From contig NZ_CP040872.1 of the NCBI RefSeq assembly GCF_006337065.1, positions 1,054,001 through 1,118,000 of the forward strand: 64,000 nt of DNA, read 5' to 3'. The notes beneath the pieces were generated by a model. That model had not been told where the DNA came from and did no database searches. It worked only from the letters and a program-made list of their open reading frames with translations. This document shows, piece after piece, positions 1-10,349 of this stretch. Origin of the DNA: Agromyces laixinhei. Its GTDB lineage: Bacteria; Actinomycetota; Actinomycetes; Actinomycetales; Microbacteriaceae. The position numbers were made by a program, and so were the translations under genes. Every line of letters starts with the position of its first letter. Position 1 is the stretch's first letter.

Positions 1-429
1 CTGCTGCGGCGGGTGTCGATGCTCCGCACGCTGCCGCTGCCCTCCATCGAACAGCTGGCCCGCGGCCTCGAGCCGGTCGCCGTTCCCGCGGGCACCGCCG
101 TGTTCACGCAGGGCGACGTCGGCGACCGCTACTACGTGATCGAGGCGGGTGAGGCCGACGTGGTCGGCGACGGCCGGGTCGTCGCGAGGCTCGGCCCGGG
201 GGAGGGCTTCGGCGAGATCGCGCTGCTGCGCCGCACGCGAAGAACGGCCACGGTCACGGCGAACAGTGCGCTCGCGCTGCGGGCGCTCGGCTCCGACCGG
301 TTCCTTCCCGTCGTGCTCGGCTACACGGCGAGCGCGCAGGAGGCGGCCGTCGTCGTCGACGGGCAGCTCGACCGATACGCCCCGAAGCATCCGTTCGTCG
401 ACCCGCCTTCAGGAGGGCAGCCCTCCTGA
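1..429 (+). CDS. C-terminal part of a cyclic-nucleotide-binding-domain protein (5' end outside window)
   Basis: The frame is open from base 1 (Leu-Leu-Arg-Arg before a possible GTG at 13), so this is the 3' end of a longer gene. The visible part is one cNMP-binding domain with an intact phosphate-binding cassette, FGEIALLRRTRRTATV, carrying the Gly-Glu and Arg-x-Ala pattern that binds the cyclic nucleotide phosphate. In actinobacteria this arrangement is common at the C-terminus of major-facilitator transporters and other membrane proteins, but the N-terminal part is not visible here, so the identity of the full protein is inferred only. A 15-bp duplication covers the stop codon. The next gene encodes a cyclase-fold protein. 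Confidence 0.75.
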   Translation: MLRRVSMLRTLPLPSIEQLARGLEPVAVPAGTAVFTQGDVGDRYYVIEAGEADVVGDGRVVARLGPGEGFGEIALLRRTRRTATVTANSALALRALGSDRFLPVVLGYTASAQEAAVVVDGQLDRYAPKHPFVDPPSGGQPS

Positions 430-444
430 GGGCAGCCCTCCTGA
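415..444. repeat. 15-bp tandem duplication across a stop codon, with hairpin potential
   Basis: The unit GGGCAGCCCTCCTGA occurs twice without a gap (415-429 and 430-444). The first copy carries the TGA stop of the upstream gene. AGGAGGGC (411-418) and GCCCTCCT (420-427) are complementary, so the RNA can fold back on itself. There is no T-run, so a terminator role is not supported. Confidence 0.8.
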
Positions 445-487
445 ACAGGGGTGTTGAGGTGTGCTCAGTTCAATGGGATGGTGAGGC

Positions 488-1201
488 ATGATCTCCGGCC
501 GCGCCGTGCTGCTGATCGCAGACATCGGCGGCTACACCGACTACATGAGCTCCCACCGCATGAGCCTCGCGCACGCCGAGGTCAACACCGGTCGCATGCT
601 CGAGCGCATGATCGACGCCGCCCCCGGATTCGACCTCATCGAGATCGAGGGCGACGCCGCCTTCCTCTCGTTGCAGCTGGGCGACGGCGAGACGGATGCC
701 TCGATCCCCGTGATCCTCGACGCGGCCCTCGCCATGCATCGCGCCTTCCACCTCGAACGCGCGTACGTCACGGCCAACCTCTGCCCCTGCAAGGGATGCA
801 AGGGCGCGTCCGACCTCAAACTGAAGTTCGTGGCGCACGTCGGAGAGGTCGCCACGCAGACCATCCGCGATCGCATCAAGCTGGTCGGCATCGACGTCAT
901 CCTCGTGCATCGCATGCTGAAGAACCCGGTCGACGTCGCGGAGTACGTGCTGCTCTCAGAGGAGCTCTACCGTTCGGGCGTAGACGCGCTGCCTGCCCCG
1001 GTGCACGACGTGGTGTCGGAGTTCGAGGGGTTCGGGGCCGTGCGCGGGTACTACGTCGACGTCGATGAGCTCGACGGCGAGACGGTGATGCCGACGCCCT
1101 CGTGGCCGAAGCGCATCGGGCAGACGTTCGCCGCGGTGGGCCCCGGCGTGCCCTACATGCTCGGACTTCGCGACACCCGCCGCGCGGCATCCGATCGGTG
1201 A
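488..1201 (+). CDS. DUF2652 family protein, class III nucleotidyl-cyclase-like fold
   Basis: 237 aa, ATG start. The N-terminus ADIGGYTDYM and the later IEIEGDAAF place Asp12 and Asp56 where class III adenylate/guanylate cyclases hold their two metal-binding aspartates. A Cys cluster CPCKGCKG around residue 100 precedes LKLKFVAHVGEV, the core strand seen in DUF2652 proteins. The substrate-selecting and transition-state residues of true cyclases are not obvious to me, so enzymatic activity is unproven. It lies 58 bp after a cNMP-binding-domain gene and just upstream of ftsH; the physical pairing suggests a nucleotide-signalling role, which is inference. Confidence 0.75.
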   Translation: MISGRAVLLIADIGGYTDYMSSHRMSLAHAEVNTGRMLERMIDAAPGFDLIEIEGDAAFLSLQLGDGETDASIPVILDAALAMHRAFHLERAYVTANLCPCKGCKGASDLKLKFVAHVGEVATQTIRDRIKLVGIDVILVHRMLKNPVDVAEYVLLSEELYRSGVDALPAPVHDVVSEFEGFGAVRGYYVDVDELDGETVMPTPSWPKRIGQTFAAVGPGVPYMLGLRDTRRAASDR

Positions 1202-1292
1202 ACTCACCGCCGCTCGCCCGCAGCGCGCGACGCACAGCCCTCAGCGAACACTCGGCTGCCATTCGGTGACTGCAATGTAGCCTGTGAGCACC

Positions 1293-3311
<2,019 letters not shown>

Positions 3312-3349
3312 CCGTCGGGCCACGCCCGTCGACCCGAAGAGGGGGAGTC

Positions 3350-3970
3350 ATGGCCGGAGTGGATGCCGAGCGCATCCGGCGCGCCGTGCACGAGATCCTG
3401 CTCGCGATCGGTGAGGATCCGTCACGGCCGGGGCTCGAGCGCACGCCGCAGCGCGTCGCCGAGGCCTACGCCGACTTCTTCGGCGGCCTCGACGTCGATC
3501 CGCTCAGTCACCTCGCCGATGCCGTTCCGATCGGGTCGTCGCTTCGACAGAGCCTGGGCGGTGCGGATGCCGGTGCGCCGGCCACGGGCGAAGCGGTCGT
3601 GCTGCGCGACCTCGCGTTCCGGTCGGTGTGCGAGCACCACCTGCTGCCCTTCGTCGGCACCGCGCACGTGGCGTACCTGCCGGGCGATCGTGTGGTGGGG
3701 CTCGGCCGCATCCCGGCGGTCGTCGACACGCTCGCACGACGCCCCCAGTTGCAGGAGCGGCTCACCGAGGAGATCGCCGACGCGCTCGTGGCGGGCCTCG
3801 ACCCCCGCGGCGTGCTCGTCGTGCTCGACGCGCAACACCGCTGCGTCACCACGCGTGGCTCCCGCCAGGAGCGCAGCTCGACCGTGACGATCGCGAGCCG
3901 CGGCGCGCTCTCAGAGCCCGCGGCCCGCTCCGAGATCATCACGCTCATCGGGGCATCGGCGCATGCCTGA
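3350..3970 (+). CDS. folE: GTP cyclohydrolase I (FolE)
   Basis: 206 aa. Converts GTP to 7,8-dihydroneopterin triphosphate, the first step of folate synthesis, as a homodecamer in the cytosol. Zinc ligands are visible as Cys94 in SVCEHHLLPF (with His96/His97) and Cys165 in AQHRCVTTRG. The start ATG follows a GAGGGGGAG ribosome binding site 38 bp after ftsH. Its end overlaps folP by 8 bp, indicating translational coupling. Confidence 0.96.
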   Translation: MAGVDAERIRRAVHEILLAIGEDPSRPGLERTPQRVAEAYADFFGGLDVDPLSHLADAVPIGSSLRQSLGGADAGAPATGEAVVLRDLAFRSVCEHHLLPFVGTAHVAYLPGDRVVGLGRIPAVVDTLARRPQLQERLTEEIADALVAGLDPRGVLVVLDAQHRCVTTRGSRQERSSTVTIASRGALSEPAARSEIITLIGASAHA

Positions 3971-4775
3971 TCGCACGCTCGTCATGGGCGTGGTCAATGT
4001 CACGCCCGACTCGTTCAGCGACGGCGGGCGTTGGTTCGACGCCGATGCGGCGATCGCGCACGGCCTCGAGCTCGTCGCCGACGGCGCCGACATCCTCGAC
4101 GTCGGCGGTGAGTCGACCCGGCCCGGCGCGGCCCGCGTGGCGCCCGAAGAGGAGCTTCGCCGTGTCGTTCCCGTCATCCGCGAGCTCGCGGGTCGCGGCA
4201 TCCGAGTCAGCGTCGACACCATGCGCGCCGCGACCGCGCGGGCGGCCGTCGACGCCGGGGCCGTGATCATCAACGACGTCTCCGCTGGCCTCGCAGACGC
4301 GGCCATGGGCCCGATCGCGGCCGAGACCGGCGCGCAGTACGTCGCCATGCACTGGCGCGGCCACTCCGATCGCATGGACTCGCTCGCGGAGTACGCCGAC
4401 GTCGCCGTCGAGGTGCGCGACGAACTCGCGCAACGGGTCGACGCGCTCGTCACCGCGGGAGTCGCCCCCGAGAAACTCATCCTCGACCCCGGACTCGGGT
4501 TCGCCAAGCGCGGCGACCAGAACTGGCAGCTCCTCGGCCGACTCGACGTGCTGGCCGGCCTCGGGCTGCCGATCCTCGTCGGTGCGTCGCGCAAGCGCTT
4601 CCTCGGGGCGATGCTGCCCGACGCGGCATCCGTCGTCGATCGCGACCTGCCGACCGCCGTGGTGAGCGTGCTCTCGGCGCAGGCCGGGGCGTGGGCGGTG
4701 CGCGTGCACGACGTGCAGGGCACTCGCCGAGCCCTCGACGTGCTCGGCGCATGGCAGAGTGGACGACGTGACTGA
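3963..4775 (+). CDS. folP: Dihydropteroate synthase
   Basis: 270 aa. Condenses p-aminobenzoate with hydroxymethyl-dihydropterin diphosphate; the target class of sulfonamides. The TIM-barrel signature NVTPDSFSDGG (12-22) and DVGGESTRPGA (46-56) are present, as is the late phosphate-binding GASRKRFLG. It overlaps folE by 8 bp and folB by 17 bp. Length is normal for the family. Confidence 0.96.
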   Translation: MPDRTLVMGVVNVTPDSFSDGGRWFDADAAIAHGLELVADGADILDVGGESTRPGAARVAPEEELRRVVPVIRELAGRGIRVSVDTMRAATARAAVDAGAVIINDVSAGLADAAMGPIAAETGAQYVAMHWRGHSDRMDSLAEYADVAVEVRDELAQRVDALVTAGVAPEKLILDPGLGFAKRGDQNWQLLGRLDVLAGLGLPILVGASRKRFLGAMLPDAASVVDRDLPTAVVSVLSAQAGAWAVRVHDVQGTRRALDVLGAWQSGRRD

Positions 4776-5154
4776 ACTGCGCAATCGCGGGCGGGCCGAC
4801 CGCATCACCCTCACGGGACTCCGCGTCCGCGCGCACCACGGTGTGTTCGAGTTCGAGCGCACCGAGGGGCAGGAGTTCGTGATCGACGTGTCGGTCGCGC
4901 TCGACCTCGCGGCACCAGCGGCATCCGACGACCTCGCCGGCACCGTGCACTACGGCGAGCTCGCCGAGGCGGTCGTGGCCGCCGTCGAACGCGACCCGGT
5001 CGACCTCATCGAGACCGTCGCCGAGCGGGTCGCCGCAGTCGCGCTCGGCTACGCGGCCGTCGACGAGGTCGAAGTCACCGTGCACAAGCCGCAGGCGCCG
5101 ATCACCGTGCCCTTCTCGGATGTCGCCGTCACGATCGTGAGGGGCCGGGCATGA
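4759..5154 (+). CDS. folB: Dihydroneopterin aldolase
   Basis: 131 aa from GTG 4759 (another GTG at 4768 is possible). Converts 7,8-dihydroneopterin to 6-hydroxymethyl-dihydropterin and glycolaldehyde. The T-fold signature ITLTGLRVRAHHGVFEFE and the C-terminal VTVHKPQAPI, which supplies the catalytic lysine, are visible. It overlaps folP at its start and folK by ATGA at its end. Confidence 0.94.
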   Translation: MDDVTELRNRGRADRITLTGLRVRAHHGVFEFERTEGQEFVIDVSVALDLAAPAASDDLAGTVHYGELAEAVVAAVERDPVDLIETVAERVAAVALGYAAVDEVEVTVHKPQAPITVPFSDVAVTIVRGRA

Positions 5155-5636
5155 CGCGCGCCGTCATCGCCTTCGGGGCGAACCTCGGCGACCGTGAGGC
5201 GACGATCGCCGCCGCCGTTCGCGAGATCGCGGAGGCGACCGGGATCGCCCTCGTCGCCGTGTCGCCCGTGTACGAGTCGGCCGCCGTCAAGGACTCCGGC
5301 GTCGACGAAGACGCCCCGCGCTACCTGAACGGCGTCATCGTCGTCGAGACGGCGCTCGCTCCGCACGCGCTCCTCGATCTGCTGCAGCGCATCGAACTCG
5401 AGCACGGACGGGAGCGCACCGAGCACTGGGGCGACCGCACGCTCGATCTCGACCTCATCGACGTCGACGGAATCGTGCTCGACGACGAGCGGCTCGTGCT
5501 GCCGCATCCGCGTGCCTCGCAGCGGGCGTTCGTGCTGGCGCCGTGGCTCGACATCGACCCCGACGCCGAGCTCGCGGGGCACGGGCCGATCGCCGCGCTG
5601 CGCGCTGCGGCCACCGACGAGGTGGTGCGTCGATGA
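5151..5636 (+). CDS. folK: 6-hydroxymethyl-dihydropterin pyrophosphokinase
   Basis: 161 aa. Transfers pyrophosphate from ATP to 6-hydroxymethyl-dihydropterin, making the substrate of FolP. AFGANLGDREATI at the start and RTLDLDLIDVDG in the middle are the characteristic HPPK motifs, with the metal-binding Asp pair in LDLDLI, followed by LPHPRASQRAFVLAP. ATGA overlap with both folB upstream and the DUF3180 gene downstream. Confidence 0.96.
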   Translation: MTRAVIAFGANLGDREATIAAAVREIAEATGIALVAVSPVYESAAVKDSGVDEDAPRYLNGVIVVETALAPHALLDLLQRIELEHGRERTEHWGDRTLDLDLIDVDGIVLDDERLVLPHPRASQRAFVLAPWLDIDPDAELAGHGPIAALRAAATDEVVRR

Positions 5637-6106
5637 AGCGCACGCACCCCTCGACGATCATCGCCTTCGTGCTGGCGGGCCTCGTCGCCGGGTACCTCAT
5701 CGACCTCGCGATCGTGTCGGGCGGGTCGAAGGCGATCGTGCCGCCGATCTCGCTGTCGATCACCCTCGCGGGCGTCGCGGCACTCGTCGTGGCCTTCGCC
5801 TGGCCCATCCGCCGGGCGGTGAAGGGCAAGGCGACCAAGCACCTCGACCCGTTCCGTGCCATGCGCACCGCGGTGCTGGCGAAGGCCTGCAGCCTGAGCG
5901 GGGCGCTCCTGCTCGGTTTCGGGATCGGCATCACGCTGTTCCTGGTCACGCGCAGCGTCGTGCCGCCCCCGGCGACGATCTGGCTCGCCGTCGCCACTGC
6001 GATCGGCGCAGCGCTCCTGCTGGCCGGAGGCCTCGTCGCCGAGGCCTTCTGCACGCTGCCCCCCGACGACACCGACACCGAGAAGAAGGAGCAAGCGCAT
6101 GCCTGA
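5633..6106 (+). CDS. DUF3180 family membrane protein
   Basis: 157 aa from ATG 5633, chosen because it overlaps the folK stop as ATGA; longer in-frame starts inside folK give unlikely protein. Four hydrophobic segments alternate with a short basic loop (RRAVKGKATKHLDPFRAMR). This family is found after folK in many actinobacteria; its function is unknown. The gene overlaps the next one by 8 bp. Confidence 0.85.
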   Translation: MKRTHPSTIIAFVLAGLVAGYLIDLAIVSGGSKAIVPPISLSITLAGVAALVVAFAWPIRRAVKGKATKHLDPFRAMRTAVLAKACSLSGALLLGFGIGITLFLVTRSVVPPPATIWLAVATAIGAALLLAGGLVAEAFCTLPPDDTDTEKKEQAHA

Positions 6107-6629
6107 GGCATCCGGCCCCCAGCCTGATGAGACGGCCCGCGACGAATCGCGCCGGCCTGCGGCATCCGACTCCGACTGGCAGCGGGTCTCGCCGAAGTAC
6201 GTGCTCGTCGAGGTGATCGGCTCGATCATCGGCATGGTCGTCTTCGTGGGCATCGGGCTCGGCGCCTACTTCGTGCTGCACTGGCAGTGGGCGCTGTGGG
6301 TCGCGATCGCGATCGCCGTGGTCTCGATCATCGCCATCGCCTTCGAGCCGCGCCGAGTGCGCTCCATCCGGTACCGGCTGCGCGCCGACGACCTGCTCTT
6401 CCGCCGCGGCATCATGTTCCAGCGCCAGGTGGCCGTGCCCTACGGGCGCATGCAGCTCGTCGACATCACGCGTGGTCCGGTCGCGCGCGCCCTCGGCCTG
6501 GCCGACCTCAAGTTCGTGACCGCGGCCGCGGCGAGCGCCGTGACCGTACCCGGTCTCCCGATGGCGGAGGCCGACCGGTTGCGCGACGAACTCGTGGCCC
6601 TCGCCGAGTCGCGCCGGGCGGGACTGTGA
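6099..6629 (+). CDS. PH-domain (YdbS-like) membrane protein
   Basis: 176 aa. Two transmembrane segments (about 40-60 and 65-85) are followed by one bacterial PH domain of the bPH2/DUF304 type, including FRRGIMFQRQVAVPYGRMQL and LGLADLKFVTAAA. It is the small partner of the larger PH protein that follows and overlaps it by GTGA, like the ydbS-ydbT pair of Bacillus. Function in envelope or stress physiology is inferred from the family. Confidence 0.85.
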   Translation: MPEASGPQPDETARDESRRPAASDSDWQRVSPKYVLVEVIGSIIGMVVFVGIGLGAYFVLHWQWALWVAIAIAVVSIIAIAFEPRRVRSIRYRLRADDLLFRRGIMFQRQVAVPYGRMQLVDITRGPVARALGLADLKFVTAAAASAVTVPGLPMAEADRLRDELVALAESRRAGL

Positions 6630-8527
6630 GCACAGGCACCCGCCCGCAGACAGCGGTGAACCTCGCCGACGGCGAGTGGCACCGGCTGCACCCGGCGAGC
6701 CCGCTGCTGCGCGGCGGTCTGCTGTTCCTCGCCGTGCTGGGCTTCGTGATCGCGAACCTCCGCGAGCGGGTCATCGACATCTTCCTCACGATCTTCGCTC
6801 CGGCCTCGAGCGACCGGGTCGACGCCGAGTACGACGACTGGCAGCAGGAGTGGGCGAACGACCCGGTCGGCGGCATCGTGTCGAACGGGCTGGTCGGGTG
6901 GGCGCTGCTCGCTCTCGCCGCGATCATCGTCGTGGTCGTCATCGGCTTCTGGCTGTCGTGGCGCATGCACACATTCCGGGTCACCGGCGAGGCGGTCGAG
7001 GTGCGCAGCGGCATCCTCTTCCGCTCGCACCGCAGCGCCAGACTCGATCGCATCCAGGGCATCAACGTCAACCGGCCGCTCTTCGCGCGGCTCTTCGGAA
7101 CGGCGAAACTCGAGATCTCGGTGGCCGGGCAGTCGGCGAACGTGCAGCTCGCCTACCTGGGCTCCTCCCTCGCCGACGCGTTGCGCGCCGACGTGCTGCG
7201 CCTCGCGTCGGGCGCGCGAGCCGAACGCACGCAGGGCACTGCGGCTGCCGCAGGGGCGGCAGAGGGGCGAGCGGATGCCGCGGCGCCCGGTGTCGCGACG
7301 GAACCCGATGCCCGGGGTGCCGGCACTGGCAGCGATGGCGGTGCCGGCGCTGATGCCGCTGTCGCCGGTGCCGGTGGTGTGGGTGCGGGCGATGCCGCTG
7401 CCGCCGGTGCCCGCACGCCGGTCACGGCCCGTGCCGGCGCACTCGTCACGCAGCGCGTCGACGAGTTCCTCGCGCCCGAACTCGACCCCGACCTCGCTCC
7501 GCCGGAGTCGGTCGTGCACCTGCCGCTCGGCCGCGTGATCGGGTCGACTTTGCTCGGCGGTTCCATGATCTGGGTGGTCATCCTCATCGCGATCATCGTG
7601 ATCGGGGTCACGAGCGGTCAGATGTGGGTGCTCTTCAGCTTCGTGCCCGCGGCCATCGGTCTCGTGAGCTACATGTGGTCGCGCATCACGAAGTCGCTGC
7701 GCTACTCGATCGCCGGCACGGCCGACGGTGTGCGCATCGGGTACGGCCTCCTCTCGACCGCCAACCAGACGATCCCCCCGGGTCGCGTGCATGCCGTCGA
7801 AGCCACGCAGTGGGTGTTCTGGCGGCCGTTCGGCTGGTGGTCGGTGCGTATCAACGTCGCCGGGCAGTCGGTCTCGGCCTCGGGCGAGTCGACGCAGCGC
7901 ACCATCGTGCTCCCGGTCGGCACCGCGGCCGACGTGCATCGGGTGCTCGCCCTGCTGCTGCCCGACGCTGCGGCCGACGTCGAGGCACTCGTCGACGCCG
8001 GTCTCGTGGGTCAGGGCGACGCCGGCGGCTTCTCCGTCACGCCGAAGCGAGCTGCGTGGCTGCGCCCGTTCTCGTGGAAGCGCATCGGTCTCGCCGAAGC
8101 CTCGGGCGTCGCCGTGATCCGCAGGGGGGCGCTCATCCGCAGTCTCACCCTCGTGCCGCTCGCGCGCATGCAGTCGGTCGCCCTGTCGGTCGGCCCGATC
8201 GAACGCAGGCTCGACCTCGCGACACTGCGACTGCACACCGTGACCGGTCCGGTCTCGGCCCTGCTGCCCGTCGCCCATCGTCCGGATGCGACGGCGCTCT
8301 TCGAGCGGCTCGCGCACGAGGCGATCGAGCGCGCGGCGAGCGACACCTCGCACCACTGGGGCGCCAGCGCGCCGGGGTCGCCCGAGCCCGAGCCCGAGCC
8401 CGAGGCCGAGCCCGGGCCCGGGCCCGAGCCCGAGGCTGAACCCGAGCCCGAGGCTGAGCCCGCCTCGCCCGCTGATCAGGCTCAGGCAGCAGCGCCAGAG
8501 GAATCGGCCCCCCGCCATGTCGACTGA
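6626..8527 (+). CDS. PH-domain (YdbT-like) membrane protein with low-complexity linker and tail
   Basis: 633 aa from GTG 6626, which overlaps the previous stop as GTGA. Several bPH2 domains are separated by pairs of transmembrane helices; repeated phrases such as RSARLDRIQGINVNRPLFAR and IPPGRVHAVEATQ mark them. An Ala/Gly-rich linker (about 200-270) splits the first and second PH domains, and the C-terminus is a Glu-Pro/Ala tail encoded by a hexanucleotide repeat. Both inserts look disordered and may vary in length between strains. Confidence 0.85.
   Translation: MSTGTRPQTAVNLADGEWHRLHPASPLLRGGLLFLAVLGFVIANLRERVIDIFLTIFAPASSDRVDAEYDDWQQEWANDPVGGIVSNGLVGWALLALAAIIVVVVIGFWLSWRMHTFRVTGEAVEVRSGILFRSHRSARLDRIQGINVNRPLFARLFGTAKLEISVAGQSANVQLAYLGSSLADALRADVLRLASGARAERTQGTAAAAGAAEGRADAAAPGVATEPDARGAGTGSDGGAGADAAVAGAGGVGAGDAAAAGARTPVTARAGALVTQRVDEFLAPELDPDLAPPESVVHLPLGRVIGSTLLGGSMIWVVILIAIIVIGVTSGQMWVLFSFVPAAIGLVSYMWSRITKSLRYSIAGTADGVRIGYGLLSTANQTIPPGRVHAVEATQWVFWRPFGWWSVRINVAGQSVSASGESTQRTIVLPVGTAADVHRVLALLLPDAAADVEALVDAGLVGQGDAGGFSVTPKRAAWLRPFSWKRIGLAEASGVAVIRRGALIRSLTLVPLARMQSVALSVGPIERRLDLATLRLHTVTGPVSALLPVAHRPDATALFERLAHEAIERAASDTSHHWGASAPGSPEPEPEPEAEPGPGPEPEAEPEPEAEPASPADQAQAAAPEESAPRHVD
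8380..8465. repeat. Degenerate GAGCCC hexanucleotide repeat encoding a Glu-Pro tail
   Basis: About 13 imperfect copies of GAGCCC, with GAGGCC, GAGGCT and GGGCCC variants, encode the (Glu-Pro/Ala)n tail of the large PH-domain protein. The repeat is in frame, so length changes would alter only the tail. Confidence 0.8.
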
Positions 8528-9299
8528 TCGCCCGGGCCGACTCGGCGTCGGCACGATCGGCGCCGGCCGCGTCGGCGCGGTGCTGGCCTCGGCGCTCGCC
8601 GGTGCCGGGCACGCGCTCACCGGCATCGCCGCGGTCAGTGACGCGAGCCGCGATCGGGCCGCCACGATGCTGCCCTCGGTGCCGGTACTGCCGATCCCCG
8701 AGATCATCGAGCGCAGCGAACTCGTGCTGCTCGCGGTGCCCGAGCCCGAGCTCGTGCCGCTCGTCGCCGGTCTCGCCGAGGCCGGCGCGTGGCGGCCGGG
8801 TCAGCTCGTGCTGCACACCGTCGCACGGTTCGGCACGGGCGTGCTCGACCCTGCACGTGCGGCGGGCGCGATCCCGCTCGCGGTGCACCCCGCCATGAGC
8901 TTCACCGGAACGAGCATCGATCTCGCACGTCTGCCGGGCACGTGGTTCGCCGTCACGGCGCCCGCGCCGGTGCTGCCGATCGGGCAGGCGCTCGTCGTCG
9001 AGATGGGCGGCGAGCCGTTCGTCGTGGCCGAGCACGACCGCGCGGCATACGGCGAGGCGATCGACACCGCCGTCTCGTTCTCGACGTCGATCGTCGATCA
9101 GGCCAGCGGTCTCCTCGACGGCATCGGCGTCGGCCGGCCCGGAGCCGTGCTCGCCCCGCTCGTGCGCAGCGCCGTCGAGAACGCACTCGCCCGGCACGAC
9201 AGCGGCGCCGACAGTGCCGACATGATCGACGCCGACATGATCGACGCCGACACGATCGACGACGCAGATTCCGACCGGCGGATGTGGGGTGGCGCGTGA
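8517..9299 (+). CDS. Rossmann-like / DUF2520 NAD(P)-binding protein
   Basis: 260 aa from ATG 8517, overlapping the previous gene by 11 bp. The N-terminal Rossmann motif is VGTIGAGRVGAVLA, followed by VLLAVPEPELVPLV, resembling ketopantoate reductase and pyrroline-5-carboxylate reductase. The C-terminal half (AVHPAMSFTGT onward) is the DUF2520 domain. It lies directly before panC with GTGA overlap; a role as ketopantoate-reductase-like partner of pantothenate synthesis is a reasonable guess only. The C-terminal end carries a pentapeptide repeat. Confidence 0.82.
   Translation: MSTDRPGRLGVGTIGAGRVGAVLASALAGAGHALTGIAAVSDASRDRAATMLPSVPVLPIPEIIERSELVLLAVPEPELVPLVAGLAEAGAWRPGQLVLHTVARFGTGVLDPARAAGAIPLAVHPAMSFTGTSIDLARLPGTWFAVTAPAPVLPIGQALVVEMGGEPFVVAEHDRAAYGEAIDTAVSFSTSIVDQASGLLDGIGVGRPGAVLAPLVRSAVENALARHDSGADSADMIDADMIDADTIDDADSDRRMWGGA
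9216..9260. repeat. Three 15-bp in-frame repeats near the end of the DUF2520 gene
   Basis: GCCGACATGATCGAC twice and GCCGACACGATCGAC once, contiguous, encode Ala-Asp-Met/Thr-Ile-Asp three times just before the C-terminus. Confidence 0.85.
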
Positions 9300-10162
9300 C
9301 CGAGTCCGTATTCGACATTCGTGTCGTGCCGACCATCGCCGAACTGCGCGAGCGGCTCGCCGAGCGACGGGCGGCCGGGGCATCCGTCGCTCTCGTGCCC
9401 ACCATGGGCGCGCTGCACGCCGGCCACCTGGCGCTCGTGGCCCGCGCCCGCGAGCTCGCCGACGTCGTCGTCGTGTCGATCTTCGTGAATCCGTTGCAGT
9501 TCGGCCCGGGTGAAGACCTCGACCGTTACCCGCGTACCCTCGAGGCCGATGTCTCCGCGCTCGCGGGGCTCGGGGTCGCGTTCGTGTTCACGCCGTCGGT
9601 CGCCGAGATGTATCCGAACGGGCCGACCGGCACGACGCTCAGTGCCGGCGAGGTGGGTTCCCTCTACGAGGGCGCATCGCGACCGGGCCACTTCGACGGC
9701 ATGCTGACCGTCGTCGGCAAGCTGCTCAACATCGTGCGGCCCGACGTGGCGGTCTTCGGGCAGAAGGACGCCCAGCAGATCTTCCTCGTGCGTCGCATGG
9801 TCGAAGACCTCGACGTGCCGACCGCGATCGACGCCGTGCCGACCGTGCGCGAAGCCGACGGGCTCGCGCTCTCGAGTCGCAACCGATTCCTCGACCCGGG
9901 TCAGCGGGCCGCGGCCCTCACCCTGATCGAAGCCCTCAGGGCAGCGGATGCCGCGGCGCCCGAGGGCCTCGCCGAGGTGCTCGCCGAGGGGGCGGCCGCC
10001 TTCGGCGACCACGACGAGGTGACGCTCGACTACCTCGTGGTCGTCGACCCCGAGACCTTCCTCCCCGTCGCCGATGGTGCGCGAGGCCCGGCCGTCGTGC
10101 TCGTCGCCGCCCGTGTCGGCGCGACGCGCCTCATCGACAACGCCGCCATCACGCTGGGCTGA
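9296..10162 (+). CDS. panC: Pantothenate synthetase
   Basis: 288 aa from GTG 9296, overlapping the upstream stop as GTGA. ATP-dependent ligation of pantoate and beta-alanine. Nucleotidylyltransferase motifs are visible: VPTMGALHAGHLALV (HIGH-type), FVNPLQFGPGEDLDRYPR, FGQKDAQQ and LALSSRNRFL. Length is typical. Last gene of the ftsH-fol-pan run. Confidence 0.96.
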   Translation: MTESVFDIRVVPTIAELRERLAERRAAGASVALVPTMGALHAGHLALVARARELADVVVVSIFVNPLQFGPGEDLDRYPRTLEADVSALAGLGVAFVFTPSVAEMYPNGPTGTTLSAGEVGSLYEGASRPGHFDGMLTVVGKLLNIVRPDVAVFGQKDAQQIFLVRRMVEDLDVPTAIDAVPTVREADGLALSSRNRFLDPGQRAAALTLIEALRAADAAAPEGLAEVLAEGAAAFGDHDEVTLDYLVVVDPETFLPVADGARGPAVVLVAARVGATRLIDNAAITLG

Positions 10163-10203
10163 CGCATGCACCGACCGGCGCGCGCCGCTCTGACCCGCCG
10201 CGT

Positions 10204-10317
10204 CGGCGGCGCCGGGCGCCATCGGAGGCACCGGGACGCGTCGGCGGCGCCGGGACGCGTCGGAGGTAACGGGTCCCGTCGGAGGCAACGGGTCCCGTCG
10301 GAGGCAACGAAGCCGGG
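10204..10317. repeat. Period-19 tandem array in the panC-lysS spacer
   Basis: Six units start with CGG(A/C)GG at 10204, 10223, 10242, 10261, 10280 and 10299, exactly 19 bp apart. The units drift gradually, the last three sharing GTCGGAGG(C/T)AACG. This and the period-18 array fill most of the 328-bp stretch between panC and lysS. I see no credible gene there; a minus-strand frame across it only translates the repeats. Confidence 0.85.
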
Positions 10318-10329
10318 CCCTCCGACGGG
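10295..10329 (+). terminator. Candidate hairpin after panC
   Basis: CCCGTCGGAGG at the right end of the period-19 array pairs perfectly with CCTCCGACGGG at 10319-10329 around a loop of about 13 bases. A further CCTCCGACG follows at 10338. No T-tract follows, so termination is only possible, not shown. Confidence 0.4.
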
Positions 10330-10349
10330 ACTCGCGTCCTCCGACGCCA

